Source: Modicisalibacter radicis
GTDB lineage: Bacteria > Pseudomonadota > Gammaproteobacteria > Pseudomonadales > Halomonadaceae
Direction: 5' to 3'
NCBI RefSeq assembly: GCF_900961225.1
Contig: NZ_CAAHFN010000063.1
Coordinates: forward strand, 1 to 46,546
Length of the DNA: 46,546 nt
The notes beneath the pieces were generated by a model. The model ran no database searches, was not told where the DNA came from, and saw nothing but the letters and a program-made list of their open reading frames with translations. This document shows positions 8,608-17,782 of the stretch, piece by piece (the first letter of the stretch is position 1; each line of letters starts with the position of its first letter). The translations under genes were made by a program, and so were the position numbers.

Positions 8608-8626
8608 CGCCGGCATGACGCCGGCG
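8608..8626. terminator. short GC-rich hairpin between convergent genes
   Basis: CGCCGGC and GCCGGCG arms around ATGAC, between the NYN gene and the stop of the minus-strand MFS gene. Probably ends the minus-strand operon; there is no T-run. Confidence 0.4.
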
Positions 8627-8643
8627 AATCGGTCGAGGTTCTC

Positions 8644-9876
8644 TCAGGTACGTTTCGCCTCGGGCGCTTGCCTGGCGCCATGCTTGTCCTTGAAGGCCAC
8701 CAGGAAGAGCAGCAGGACGGCGAGGGCGAAGCACGCGGGGAACAGCCAGATGCCCTGCCAGTCGTGGCCGTCGGCGGTGGCGTAGTGGTCGGTGACCAGG
8801 CCGGCGACCCAGAAGCCGATCAACATGCCGACCCCGTAGGTGGCCAGCGTGATCATGCCCTGGGCGGCGCTCTGGAAGCGTTCGCCGGCGCGTGCATCGG
8901 TGTAGATCTGCCCCGAGACGAAGAAGAAGTCGTAGCACACACCATGCAGGGCGATACCGATCAGCAGCAGGTAGACGCCTTCACCGGCATCGCCGAAGGC
9001 GAAGAGGGCGTAGCGCACGGCCCAGGCCAGCATGCCGACGATCAGCGTGATCTTGATGCCGAAGCGGTGGATGAACACCGGCAGCAAAAGCATGAACAGG
9101 ATTTCCGAGACCTGCCCCAGGGTCATCTTGCCGGTGGGGTTGGCCACGCCGATCTCCGCCAGGAAGGGGTTGGCGTTCTGGTAGTAGAAGGCCAGCGGAA
9201 TGCAGATCAGCACCGAGGCGACAAAGAAGATCGCGTAGTTGCGGTCATTGAGCAGTTTCAGGGCATCGAGCCCGAGGATCTCCTTCAGCCCGCTCTTGCG
9301 GGTGTCCGACTTGGGCGGGGTGGCAGGCAGGCTGAAGCAGTAGAGGCCCAGTGCCAGCGAGGCGATGGCACACATCAGGAAGGTGTTGCGCAGGGCGCCG
9401 CCGGCGATGGCGTCGGCGCTGTCCCAGGAGAACAGGTAGCTGATCGCCAGCCCGGCGAGAATCCAGCCGATGGTGCCCCAGACCCGAATCCTGGCGAATT
9501 CCTGCGCGGGGTCGCGCATCTGGCGAAAGGAGACCGAGTTCACCAGCGCCAGGGTGGGCATGTAGAGGATCATGTAGACCAGCACCAGCGGGTAGAAGGT
9601 GGCGAAGTCCTGGGCGCGGTACAGGCCGAACATCAGCGCGGCCCCGGCCAGGTGCAGCACGGCGAGGATGCGCTCGGCGTTGAAGTAGCGGTCGGCGATC
9701 AGGCCGATGATGAAGGGCGCGATGATCGCGCCCCACGACTGGGTCGAGAAGGCCATGCCGATCTGGCCTCCGCTGGCTTCGAGGTTCCGGGAAAGAAAGG
9801 TGCCCAGGGTGACGAACCAGCCACCCCAGATGAAGAACTGCAGAAACATCATGATGCCGAGCCGTGTGCGTAGCAT
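8644..9876 (-). CDS. MFS nucleoside/sugar:H+ symporter (NHS family)
   Basis: 410 residues with about 12 hydrophobic segments. The N-terminus (LGIMMFLQFFIWGGWFVTLG) and the RVWGTIGWILAG segment are characteristic of the NupG/XapB nucleoside:proton symporter family. Members next to sugar isomerase and Gfo/Idh genes probably carry a sugar or polyol rather than a nucleoside. GAGGG precedes the ATG. It lies 29 bp after the isomerase stop, so it is the last gene of the minus-strand operon controlled from about 11290. Confidence 0.85.
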   Translation of the reverse strand: MLRTRLGIMMFLQFFIWGGWFVTLGTFLSRNLEASGGQIGMAFSTQSWGAIIAPFIIGLIADRYFNAERILAVLHLAGAALMFGLYRAQDFATFYPLVLVYMILYMPTLALVNSVSFRQMRDPAQEFARIRVWGTIGWILAGLAISYLFSWDSADAIAGGALRNTFLMCAIASLALGLYCFSLPATPPKSDTRKSGLKEILGLDALKLLNDRNYAIFFVASVLICIPLAFYYQNANPFLAEIGVANPTGKMTLGQVSEILFMLLLPVFIHRFGIKITLIVGMLAWAVRYALFAFGDAGEGVYLLLIGIALHGVCYDFFFVSGQIYTDARAGERFQSAAQGMITLATYGVGMLIGFWVAGLVTDHYATADGHDWQGIWLFPACFALAVLLLFLVAFKDKHGARQAPEAKRT

Positions 9877-9905
9877 GGCGAACCCTCGTTATTGTGTGTC
9901 GGGTG

Positions 9906-10985
9906 TCAGTGCGTCTCGTCGAGCCCCAGCAGGCGCCGGTTGCGCCCCGGGTCCGAGCCGGTATCGGCGAAGTCGTCGAAGGCCTTGTCGGCCCGCTGGA
10001 TCAGGTGTCGGTCGATGAAGGGCGCGCCCTCGGCGGCGCCCTGGGCGGCGTCCTTGAGGCAGCATTCCCACTCGAGTACCGCCCAGCCGTCGTAGCCGTA
10101 CTGGGTGAGCCGCGAGAAGATGCCCTTGAAGTCGACCTGGCCATCGCCCAGCGAGCGGAAGCGGCCGGGGCGGTCGACCCAACCCTGATAGCCGCCGTAG
10201 ACCCCGCTGCGGGCGCTGGGCGTGAACTCCGCGTCCTTGACGTGGAACATGCCGATGCGCTCGTGGTAGCGATCGATGAAGCCCAGGTAGTCGAGCTGCT
10301 GCAGCACCATGTGGCTGGGGTCGAAGAGGATCTTCGCCCGGGGGTGGCCGTCCACGGCGTCGAGAAAGCGTTCGAAGGTGGCGCCGTCGTGCAGGTCTTC
10401 CCCCGGGTGAATCTCGAAGCACAGGTCGACGCCCTGTTCGTCGAAGATATCCAGGATCGGCCGCCAGCGACGGGCCAGTTCGGCGAAACCCTCCTCGATC
10501 AGCCCCGACGGCCGCTGCGGCCAGGGGTAGACGTAGGGCCACAGCAGGGCGCCGGAGAAGGTGCCGTGTGCTGTCAGCCCCAGGCGCCGGCTGGCGCGGG
10601 CGGCGAGCTTGAGTTGCGCCTCGGCCCAGTGCCGGCGTGCGTCGGGCCGCCCATGCAGGTGCGCGGGGGCGAAGCCGTCGAAGAGTTCATCGAAGGCGGG
10701 GTGCACCGCCACCAGCTGGCCTTGCAGGTGGGTGGAAAGCTCGCTGATCGCTACGCCGGCCTCGGCGCAGCGTCCGGTCAGCTCGTCACAGTAATCCTGG
10801 CTGTCGGCGGCGAGTTCGAGGTCGATCAGGCGTGGATCGACCGTCGGCATCTGGACGCCACGATAGCCGAGCGAGGCGGCCCAGCGGGTGATGGTGTCGA
10901 GATCGTCGAAAGGCGGGTGGTCATCGAGAAACTGGGCGAGAAAGAGCCCCGGCCCCTTGATGCCGCTGTCGTGAGTGCCTGTCAT
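9906..10985 (-). CDS. sugar phosphate isomerase/epimerase (AP endonuclease 2-like TIM barrel)
   Basis: 359 residues. Barrel motifs are visible: LGYRGVQMPT near the start, CFEIHPGEDLHDG, ILFDPSHMVLQQLDY, GMFHVKDAEF and GWAVLEWECCLKD. The Glu, Asp/His and Glu residues in these strands are the metal ligands of the IolE/IolI-like family. GGAGG precedes the ATG by 7 bases. Its ATG overlaps the stop of the truncated oxidoreductase fragment (ATGA at 10982-10985), showing that the two genes were translationally coupled before the upstream one was damaged. Confidence 0.88.
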   Translation of the reverse strand: MTGTHDSGIKGPGLFLAQFLDDHPPFDDLDTITRWAASLGYRGVQMPTVDPRLIDLELAADSQDYCDELTGRCAEAGVAISELSTHLQGQLVAVHPAFDELFDGFAPAHLHGRPDARRHWAEAQLKLAARASRRLGLTAHGTFSGALLWPYVYPWPQRPSGLIEEGFAELARRWRPILDIFDEQGVDLCFEIHPGEDLHDGATFERFLDAVDGHPRAKILFDPSHMVLQQLDYLGFIDRYHERIGMFHVKDAEFTPSARSGVYGGYQGWVDRPGRFRSLGDGQVDFKGIFSRLTQYGYDGWAVLEWECCLKDAAQGAAEGAPFIDRHLIQRADKAFDDFADTGSDPGRNRRLLGLDETH

Positions 10986-11262
10986 GTCGTTGCCTCCGCG
11001 TCATGCCGCTGGGAAGTGTCAGCGAGGGATGTCCACTTGGCGGTGCCGGCCTGGCTTTCCAGCCGGGCCTCGATGAAGGCCATGCCCCGCAGGCCCTCGT
11101 CCATGCCGGGGACGCCCGCGGCGGTGCCGCGCTCGCCACGCCGGACGGCGTCGGCGAAGTCGCGATAGAGGTTGGCCAGGGCCTCCAGATAACCTTCGGG
11201 ATGGCCACCGGGCAGGCGCAGGCGTTGCAGGGCCTCCGGCGCTAGCCACAGGGTTCGGCTGG
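10982..11262 (-). pseudogene. C-terminal remnant of a Gfo/Idh/MocA family dehydrogenase
   Basis: In the frame ending at the TGA 10982-10984, about 90 codons read LWLAPEALQRLRLPGGHPEGYLEALANLYRDFADAV in effect, then GTAAGVPGMDEGLRGMAFIEA. The GGHPEGY...NLYRDFA and DEGLR.M.FIEA patterns are the C-terminal end of sugar/inositol dehydrogenases of the Gfo/Idh family. The N-terminal Rossmann domain (roughly 280 residues) is absent: upstream of 11262 is promoter sequence with a LacI operator. This is a 5'-deleted gene, although the reading frame and junction to the isomerase are intact. Confidence 0.75.
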
Positions 11263-11289
11263 ACTGTCTCTACCGGTCTGATGTATGAG

Positions 11290-11303
11290 TGTAACCGGTT
11301 ACA
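11290..11303. promoter_or_regulatory. LacI-family operator palindrome
   Basis: TGTAACCGGTTACA is a perfect 14-bp palindrome with the central CG typical of LacI/GalR operators. It lies between the truncated dehydrogenase operon and the divergent lacI at 11462, so it probably serves the operon and possibly autoregulation. Confidence 0.8.
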
Positions 11304-11461
11304 TTTTGCTGAAAGCTAGCCCGTGAAGCGCATGGGTTCAATGAGACCTAGGTCGCGGGGGCGGGAGCGGGTGCATCGGTGAGCCAGGTGCAATGATGCA
11401 GTAGACTGGCGCGTGGCGACGCCGAGTCGCCTGATGAGATCGAGGAGGTTCACAGCCAGGC

Positions 11462-12460
11462 ATGACCAATATTCGCAAGGTGGCCGAGCTGGCCGGTGTG
11501 TCGGTGGCGACGGTGTCGCGCACCTTGAAAACGCCCGACATCGTGTCGCCGGGAACGCGCGACAGGGTGCTTGCCGCCGTCGAGCAGGCCGGTTATCGGC
11601 CGAACCTCACGGCGGTGCAGTTCCGGTCGCAACGGACCCGTAACCTGGTGGTACTGGTGCCGACCATCGCCAACACCTTCTATGCCCGGGTGATCGGCGG
11701 CCTCCAGGCGGCGGCGCAGCGGCGGGAATACGGCATACTGCTGTGCAACACCCTGGGCGACGAACGCACCGAACGGGCCTACGCTGGCATGGTGTCGACT
11801 CGCCAGGCCGACGGCCTCATCCAGTTGCGTGCCTATGATCCCTTCACGGCCTCGGACGGCAAGGCGCGGCCGCCGATGGTCAACGCCTGCGAAGTGCTCG
11901 ACGAGGCGCCGTGCCCCACCGTCAGGCTCGACAACCGGGCCGCCGCCCGGGTGGTGACCGAGCACCTGCTGGCACTGGGGCACCGCCGCATCGGCATGAT
12001 CAAGGGGCCACGCAACAGCCCCTTGACCCGGGATCGTCTGCTCGGCTTTCAGGATGCCCTGGCCGTCGCCGGCCTGACGCCGGATGAAAGCCTATGGTGC
12101 CCCGGTGACTTCACGCCGCCCTCGGGGTATCGGGCAGCCGGTGACCTGCTGGCGCGAGCGGACCGGCCGACGGCGATCTTCTGCGAGAATGATGAAATGG
12201 CCATGGGGGCCATGCGGCGCATCAAGGAAGCGGGGCTGCGGATACCCGAGGACATCTCGGTGGCGGGGTTCGACGATATCGCCTTTGCCTCCTTCTGCGA
12301 TCCTCCCCTGACGACCATCGCCCAGCCCGCCGAGGATTTCGGCCGCGAGGCCGTGGCCCTGTTGCTCGACATCATCGATGAGCGGGATGACGCAGCGGAC
12401 AAGCATCGCATCATGCCCTTCGAACTGGTGGTACGAGAGAGCACGGGGCCGGCTGCTTGA
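11462..12460 (+). CDS. LacI/GalR family repressor
   Basis: 332 residues. The N-terminal HTH (IRKVAELAGVSVATVSRTL) and hinge (YRPNLTAVQFRSQRTR) are classical. The sugar-binding core includes LVVLVPTIANTFYARVIGG, GHRRIGMIKGP and ISVAGFDDIAFASF. A GAGGAGG sequence lies 13 bases upstream of the ATG, rather far. It most likely represses the minus-strand isomerase/transporter operon through the palindrome at 11290; the inducer is presumably that operon's substrate or product. Confidence 0.92.
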   Translation: MTNIRKVAELAGVSVATVSRTLKTPDIVSPGTRDRVLAAVEQAGYRPNLTAVQFRSQRTRNLVVLVPTIANTFYARVIGGLQAAAQRREYGILLCNTLGDERTERAYAGMVSTRQADGLIQLRAYDPFTASDGKARPPMVNACEVLDEAPCPTVRLDNRAAARVVTEHLLALGHRRIGMIKGPRNSPLTRDRLLGFQDALAVAGLTPDESLWCPGDFTPPSGYRAAGDLLARADRPTAIFCENDEMAMGAMRRIKEAGLRIPEDISVAGFDDIAFASFCDPPLTTIAQPAEDFGREAVALLLDIIDERDDAADKHRIMPFELVVRESTGPAA

Positions 12461-12526
12461 TGCCGGAGGCACGAGACGTGCATCGGAAACCGATGGCGCG
12501 TCTTCTCGGTCACGAATCGGCCACGA

Positions 12527-12548
12527 ACACCCCTGGCGTCTGGGGTGT
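12527..12548. terminator. hairpin between convergent lacI and outer-membrane gene
   Basis: ACACCCC and GGGGTGT arms separated by 8 bases, between the lacI stop and the stop of the minus-strand barrel gene. A shared bidirectional terminator is likely; there is no long T-run. Confidence 0.5.
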
Positions 12549-12594
12549 CCGCTCCAAGTGGATCACTTTACAAACATGGGATCAGTGCTGATCC

Positions 12595-13131
12595 TCAGAA
12601 GTTGATACCCATGCCGAAGGTATAGGCCCAGGCGCCGTCGTCGTAGTTGTCTTCGGCACTGTTGCTGCTATCGAACAAGAACTGGTACTCGGCTCTTGCC
12701 TGGATGAAGGTGGTGGGCAGCATATAGTACTTGAGGCCAGTTTCCAGGCCGGCGATGCCGGTGTCCTTCACGGCGTCACCATAAATGCCACCGAGTGAGG
12801 CACCCACGAAAGGCCGGGCCGCGCCTCGGCCGAAGTGGTAATCGGCAAAGCCGCGAGTGCTGCCATTCCAGACGTTGTCATCGCCTTCCACGTCAGCAAA
12901 ATTGACGCTCTGACGAATACCCACCAGCGTGTGATCCGACAGGTACCAGCCGTAGTCGCCGGAAACACCGAAGCTGCCGTTGTCGAAGTCCTTGCTGCTG
13001 CTACCAGTACCGGAGAGGGAGAATTCCCTGTCACCCGTCTGCGGGCCTACTTCTTGGGCCATGGCAGCGGAGGCAAACAGAAGAGAAGCCCCAACCAGCA
13101 CGGGGAGAGAAGAGTTTACAAAAACATTCAT
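12595..13131 (-). CDS. outer-membrane beta-barrel protein
   Basis: 178 residues from the ATG at 13131, which has AAGGAG upstream; the in-frame upstream start at 13158 lacks one. A signal peptide (NSSLPVLVGASLLFASAAMAQ) precedes alternating strands rich in Tyr, Gly and Asp. The protein ends in Phe (GMGINF), the usual C-terminal signal for Bam-mediated insertion. It resembles small OmpA-N/OmpW-type or porin-family barrels of eight strands; function is unknown. Confidence 0.8.
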   Translation of the reverse strand: MNVFVNSSLPVLVGASLLFASAAMAQEVGPQTGDREFSLSGTGSSSKDFDNGSFGVSGDYGWYLSDHTLVGIRQSVNFADVEGDDNVWNGSTRGFADYHFGRGAARPFVGASLGGIYGDAVKDTGIAGLETGLKYYMLPTTFIQARAEYQFLFDSSNSAEDNYDDGAWAYTFGMGINF

Positions 13132-13348
13132 AATGATACTCCTTGCTAACATCAGCATTTAAAGAAGTCTGTTGTCGTCTGATGAGATTAAGACTTCAAA
13201 CTCCTTGTCGTCCGCACCGTGATGCCGACAACGGCTACCGTTTTTTGCTATCGATTCCTGTTTTCGACTTATGCCAGAGAACCTTACGGTCACTATCCAG
13301 TGTAGAAGGCATCACTATTTTGCAAATAATAATTTTGGTTCTTCGCGG

Positions 13349-14155
13349 CTAGGGTGGTGAAGCGGGCGGGTCGTTCTCCTCCTGGCGAGTAGCCGCGCGG
13401 ACGAAGGCGGTGGGGGATTGACCGAGCACCTTGCGAAACATGCTGGAGAAGGCGCCCGGGCTGTCGTAGCCGAGTTCCAGCGCGGTTTGGGTAACGGAGC
13501 TACCTGACAGCAGCTTGGGGAGGGCGGCCATCAGGCAGGCCTGCTGGCGCCATACCGCGAACGACAGGCCGGTCTGCTGACGGAACAGGCGATTGAAGGT
13601 GCGCTGGCTGCGATGCAGCTGCCGTGCCCAGTCCTCGGGCAGGCTACGGATATGCGGCCGGCCGAGAAAATCCCTGCACAGGCTGGCCAGTCGGGGATCC
13701 CGGGGCAGCGGGGCAAACAGCGGCAGCGCCGGCGCCCGTTGCAGCTCGTACAGCAGGAGCTGGGCGAGGGCACCATCGCGGCCGCTCTCGTCATAGAGCG
13801 CGGGCATGTTGGCGGAGGCCAGCAATAGGTGATGCAGGAGCGGCGTCACGACCAGCACCTCGCAGTTGCGGGAGGGGCGTGGAGCCGCGAGAGGCTCGAT
13901 ATACAGGCTGCGGGTACTGACGCCATTCATGCGCACCCGGTGGCGCTTGCCCTCCGGCAGCCAGACGCCGCTGTAGGGCGGCACCATCCAGGTGCCGTCA
14001 TCGGTGTCGACCTCCATCAGGCCCGTCATGCCGTAGAGGAACTGGGCACGGCGATGGCTGTGAAAGTCGAGCAGGGTGCCGGGGCTGTAGTCGGTGCCGA
14101 TAGCCACGACGGGTCGGGCCACAGGATCCACCTCCGCCAGCGGGATATTGCGCAT
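13349..14155 (-). CDS. AraC family regulator with N-terminal cupin
   Basis: 268 residues. The cupin part carries PGTLLDFHSHRRAQFLYGM, with a His pair typical of metal/ligand-binding cupins. The C-terminal pair of HTH motifs reads LHRSQRTFNRLFRQQTGLSF and ALELGYDSPGAFSSMFRKVLG. The start at 14155 is preferred over 14194, which only adds a weak polar tail. It is divergent from the TSUP transporter at 14278 with 122 bp between, so it probably controls that exporter. Confidence 0.88.
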   Translation of the reverse strand: MRNIPLAEVDPVARPVVAIGTDYSPGTLLDFHSHRRAQFLYGMTGLMEVDTDDGTWMVPPYSGVWLPEGKRHRVRMNGVSTRSLYIEPLAAPRPSRNCEVLVVTPLLHHLLLASANMPALYDESGRDGALAQLLLYELQRAPALPLFAPLPRDPRLASLCRDFLGRPHIRSLPEDWARQLHRSQRTFNRLFRQQTGLSFAVWRQQACLMAALPKLLSGSSVTQTALELGYDSPGAFSSMFRKVLGQSPTAFVRAATRQEENDPPASPP

Positions 14156-14277
14156 TGTCGTCAACCTGGCCGAAACACGACGATTATTGGCCAACCGGCG
14201 AACATCGGCCAGCCCCTGTCGGAATATCGTTCCTGTCGTTGAGTTCCACCAGGGGTGAGTTCACCAGGAGCGTTCCG

Positions 14278-15087
14278 GTGTATGGCGTATTGCTTCTCTG
14301 CGGCGGGTTGGCCGGGGTCACCACCGTGTTGTTCGGCTTCGGTGGCGGTTTCGTCGTCGTTCCCTTGATATATACCCTGCTGATTGCCGTCCATGGGCCG
14401 AATAGCGCGGCGGGTCTGGCGGCCATGCATATCGCGGTGGCCACCTCGACCGCGCTGATGATCTTTGCGGCGTCCCTGTCGACCTGGCGTCACCACCGGC
14501 GGCGGACCGTGCAATGGCATCTGGTGCGTCCGCTGGTCGGCTATATCGCCATCGGTGCCGTGCTCGGGGCGACAGCGGCAATGTCGTTGAGTGGAGACTG
14601 GGTGCGCTGGGCGTTCATCGGCTATCTGGCGCTCACCATTGCGGATGCCATCCTGAGGCCCGGCTTCCTGCACCAGGCGGGTGGCGATGTACGGCCCATG
14701 GGCCGCCTGGTGACAGCGATGACAGGCACCTTCATCGGCACAGTCGCCGCCTTGCTGGGTGTTGGCGGCAGCGTGATGACCGTGCCGCTGATGCGCCGCA
14801 GAGGCGCCAGCATGACGGCGGCCACGGCGATGGCCAATCCGTTGTCGTTGCCGATGGCGGTGAGCGGCACCGCGACTTACGTGTTGCTGTCGGCCAGCGA
14901 TACCGCCCTGGGCACCTGGTATGCGGGGTATGTGGACCTGCGCGCCTTGCTGGCGCTGGCGGCCGGCTCTTGGCTCGGTATCCGCCTGGCGTCGCGATGG
15001 ATCGGGCGCATTCCCGACCGCATTCATGCCGGGGTGTACCTGTTACTGCTGACGGTGGTGCTGGCGGTGATGATTTTTGTTCATTAA
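14278..15087 (+). CDS. TSUP family (TauE/SafE) membrane transporter
   Basis: 269 residues from a GTG preceded by AGGAG with 7-base spacing; the longer frame to 14155 would overlap the divergent araC start. About eight membrane helices are visible. The motif GFGGGFVVVPLIYTLL in the first helix and its repeat LLGVGGSVMTVPLMRRRG in the second half are diagnostic of TSUP proteins, which export sulfite, sulfoacetate or related organic anions. The AraC neighbour is the likely regulator. Confidence 0.88.
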   Translation: MYGVLLLCGGLAGVTTVLFGFGGGFVVVPLIYTLLIAVHGPNSAAGLAAMHIAVATSTALMIFAASLSTWRHHRRRTVQWHLVRPLVGYIAIGAVLGATAAMSLSGDWVRWAFIGYLALTIADAILRPGFLHQAGGDVRPMGRLVTAMTGTFIGTVAALLGVGGSVMTVPLMRRRGASMTAATAMANPLSLPMAVSGTATYVLLSASDTALGTWYAGYVDLRALLALAAGSWLGIRLASRWIGRIPDRIHAGVYLLLLTVVLAVMIFVH

Positions 15088-15409
15088 GTGTTGCTTGCTT
15101 GGGAGATGCATGTCTTGGAGATGTGTGGCGTCTCTTTGGATAAGGCCACGGAAGCGACTCGCGCTTGTGCTGTCGCAAGCTGTGCGGGGCAGCCGCGCTC
15201 TATTCCGGAGCGTGCCCAGGTGGGTAGTGGTCGCAGCCATACAGGTGGTAGCGCCGTGCTGTTTGAGCATGTTTGCAAAGGTATCGGCCTGCTCCTCTGC
15301 ATTGTTTATATAGCGTATCCCTCATTTTCTGTTCGATTGCCTTGATAACATCAGTCGGTATCATAAAGCTGATGTCGTCTATCATTACGCCCTTTTACCG
15401 AGAGCTTCT
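15088..15409. other. intergenic region upstream of the Bcr/CflA exporter
   Basis: No convincing gene. A 61-codon minus-strand frame (15200-15385) begins MIDDISFMIPTDVIKAIEQK and looks protein-like for about 28 codons, then deteriorates. A better continuation lies in another frame (15043-15270), so a frameshifted relic is possible. Near the exporter there is an inverted repeat ACATCAG/CTGATGT (15348-15354 and 15369-15375) and a possible promoter (TTGCCT, 16 bases, TATCAT). Confidence 0.4.
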
Positions 15410-16609
15410 ATGACCCAATCTAAAACGCCCTTCATTGTGGTGCTGAGCCTGGCGTTGACCATGATGCTAGGTCCGTTTTCCATGGATACGTATCTGCCGG
15501 CCTTTCCGGTCATCGGCGAATCGCTGGGGATTTCTCAGCAGGCGGTATCGTTAAGTGTCTCGGTGTATGTATTTGCCATGGCGCTGGGGCAGTTAATCGG
15601 TGGTGCGCTTTCGGATCGCTTCGGACGGCAGCGGGTTCTGATGGGTGGGCTGGTGATTTTTGCGCTCTCGAGCATAGTCATCGGCATGGCGGGTTCCCTG
15701 AATACCCTGCTTGGCGGGCGGGCCATTCAGGCCCTTGGTGCCGGTTTGACCCTGGTATCGGTACCGGCGTTAGTGCGCGACCGGGTGGCGGGCCGCGACG
15801 CCGCGAAACTGTTCTCGATGATGGGCTTTATCATGGTGCTGGCGCCGGGCATTGCCCCGAGCGTAGGCAGCGCGATTCTGTCGTTTGGCTCCTGGCACTA
15901 TATCTTCTTCGCCCTGGCGGCATACGCGCTGCTGTTGGTGCCCTTGCTGGTGCGGGTACTCTTTACCGGCAAGGGCAAGGTATCGCGAGCGAAAAGCCCC
16001 CAGATGAGCCTGCTGGCGCGTTACAAACTGGTGCTGTCGACAAAGCCTGCCCTGCCGTTCATCGTCTGGCAGGCCGCCTCTTTTTCCACCCTGATGATGT
16101 TCATTACCTACGCCTCACTGATTTATCAGGGGCACTTCGGCCAGTCGCCCTCGAGCTTTTCGATGCTGTTTGCGGCGAACATCGTAGCGATGCTTATCTT
16201 CAATATTCTCAATCGAATGCTGCTTTCCAGGGTGCCGTCGCTTCGTATCCTTCAGTTGGCGACGGGCTGTCAGGCGGCCGGAATGCTGTTGCTGGTGATG
16301 GCTGCCTTCATGGAGTGGCCGCTGTACGCCTTCCTGCCTGCCATGATGCTGACCATCGGCGCGGTGGGGGCGATCTCGCCGAATATTCAGGCCTGCTTTT
16401 TGGAGTTCTTTCCCACCAGCGGTGGGACGGCTGCAGCGCTTCTGGGCGCAGCCCAGTTCGGTATCGCCGGGCTTCTGAGTGCATTATCCGCCCTGCTGCC
16501 GCATACGCTTGAAGCTATCATCCTGGCCATGGCCGCCTGTGGTTCGATGGGGTATCTGATGCTGGCCCGCTCAATCATCAAAGGGCGTGCCGCTGTCGAG
16601 GCGCACTGA
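15410..16609 (+). CDS. Bcr/CflA family multidrug MFS exporter
   Basis: 399 residues with 12 hydrophobic segments. GPFSMDTYLPAFPVIGESLG in the first helix, followed by GQLIGGALSDRFGRQRVL (MFS motif A) and RAIQALGAGLTLVSVPALVRD (motif C region), are the Bcr/CflA drug-resistance signatures. Such pumps export bicyclomycin, chloramphenicol or sulfonamides using the proton gradient. GAGAG lies 6 bases before the ATG. The inverted repeat in its leader could be a repressor site, but no dedicated regulator is adjacent. Confidence 0.9.
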   Translation: MTQSKTPFIVVLSLALTMMLGPFSMDTYLPAFPVIGESLGISQQAVSLSVSVYVFAMALGQLIGGALSDRFGRQRVLMGGLVIFALSSIVIGMAGSLNTLLGGRAIQALGAGLTLVSVPALVRDRVAGRDAAKLFSMMGFIMVLAPGIAPSVGSAILSFGSWHYIFFALAAYALLLVPLLVRVLFTGKGKVSRAKSPQMSLLARYKLVLSTKPALPFIVWQAASFSTLMMFITYASLIYQGHFGQSPSSFSMLFAANIVAMLIFNILNRMLLSRVPSLRILQLATGCQAAGMLLLVMAAFMEWPLYAFLPAMMLTIGAVGAISPNIQACFLEFFPTSGGTAAALLGAAQFGIAGLLSALSALLPHTLEAIILAMAACGSMGYLMLARSIIKGRAAVEAH

Positions 16610-16721
16610 GTCAGGCCGTGTCCCCTCGCTATGATGGTGGGCGTGCACGCCACGCGACACGAATCGCTCAAGCGTCCGTGCTATGGTCAGCCGATGGGAA
16701 ACGCGCCTGGACGAGACCGAC

Positions 16722-17726
16722 ATGAGCGAACAGTCACAAATCCTGATCTACGAGGATGCTGACAAGGCGGTAGACGTGCGTCTGGACGAGGGTCGCGAGA
16801 CCGTATGGCTGACGCAACGGCAGATGGCCGAGGTGTTCGACGTCAAGCCGCAGAACATCACGATCCACTTGAAAAATATCTACGCAGAGGAAGAGTTGGT
16901 GGAAGAGGGAACTTGTAAGGAATTCTTACAAGTTCAGATTGAAGGGGGCAGAAAGGTCAAGCGTGCGAGGCTGCATTACAACCTCGATGCCATCATCTCC
17001 GTCGGTTACCGCGTCAACTCCCGGCGTGCGGTCCGGTTTCGCCAATGGGCAACTCGCGTTCTCCGGGATCATCTGACTCAGGGCTGGACGCTGCACCAGC
17101 AGCGCTTCGAAGCCAACGCGCGGGAGCTTGAGGCCGCTATGGCACTGGTGCGCAAGGCGGCACACAGCCCGGCGCTGGATCTGCCGGGCGGTCGCGGGCT
17201 GGTGGATATCGTCGCGCGTTATGCGCAGACGTTTCTGCTGTTGCAGCGCTATGACGAAGGACTGTTGAGCGATCCTGACGTGCAGGCGGGCGGTCAGCTT
17301 CCTTCGTTGGAAACGGCGAGAGCGGCGCTGGACGCGCTGAAAGCGGAACTGATGGCGCGGGGCGAAGCAACGCCGCTGTTTGCGCGAGACCGTAGCGATG
17401 GGTTGGCCTCGCTGCTTGGCAATCTCGATCAGTCCGTGTTCGGCGAGCCGGCCTATCCGAGTATCGAGTCGAAAGCCGCGCATCTGCTCTATTTCGTGAT
17501 CAAGAATCATCCGTTCGCCGACGGCAACAAGCGCAGTGCGGCCTTTCTGTTCGTCGACTTCCTGCACCGTAATGGGCGCCTGCTGTCATTGGCAGGGGAG
17601 CCCGTGATCAACGATGTCGGTTTGGCGGCGCTGACGCTGCTGGTGGCGGAGTCCGATCCCGCCAACAAGGAGACGATGATCCGGCTGATCATGAATATGC
17701 TCGCTGATGACGCAGCGTCCGTTTGA
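16722..17726 (+). CDS. RhuM-Fic fusion protein
   Basis: 334 residues from the ATG at 16722; an in-frame ATG at 16683 lacks a ribosome-binding site. Residues ~5-135 are a RhuM domain: WLTQRQMAEVFDVKPQNI resembles a DNA-binding HTH, followed by LVEEGTCKEFLQVQIEGGRK and YNLDAIISVGYRVNSRRAV. Residues ~160-334 are a Fic/DOC fold whose catalytic loop HPFADGNKRS (263-272) fits HPFx(D/E)GNxR exactly, so AMP-transferase or related chemistry is possible. I see no (S/T)xxxE(G/N) inhibitory motif, and there is no small antitoxin gene adjacent. A hairpin with a T-run follows at 17882-17918. Confidence 0.88.
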   Translation: MSEQSQILIYEDADKAVDVRLDEGRETVWLTQRQMAEVFDVKPQNITIHLKNIYAEEELVEEGTCKEFLQVQIEGGRKVKRARLHYNLDAIISVGYRVNSRRAVRFRQWATRVLRDHLTQGWTLHQQRFEANARELEAAMALVRKAAHSPALDLPGGRGLVDIVARYAQTFLLLQRYDEGLLSDPDVQAGGQLPSLETARAALDALKAELMARGEATPLFARDRSDGLASLLGNLDQSVFGEPAYPSIESKAAHLLYFVIKNHPFADGNKRSAAFLFVDFLHRNGRLLSLAGEPVINDVGLAALTLLVAESDPANKETMIRLIMNMLADDAASV

Positions 17727-17782
17727 ATGATTGGTTAGTGGCCCTCCGGTGAGCATCGACCATCGGCTGCAGCCTATGGTCC

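Noticed and set aside
8668..9873. 401-codon plus-strand ORF opposite the MFS gene
   Set aside because: Antisense frame of a convincing membrane transporter; the translation is Gly/Asp/Gln-rich without any family signal, as usual in high-GC DNA.
9864..11168. 434-codon plus-strand ORF opposite the isomerase
   Set aside because: Antisense to the isomerase and Gfo/Idh remnant, whose motifs are clear.
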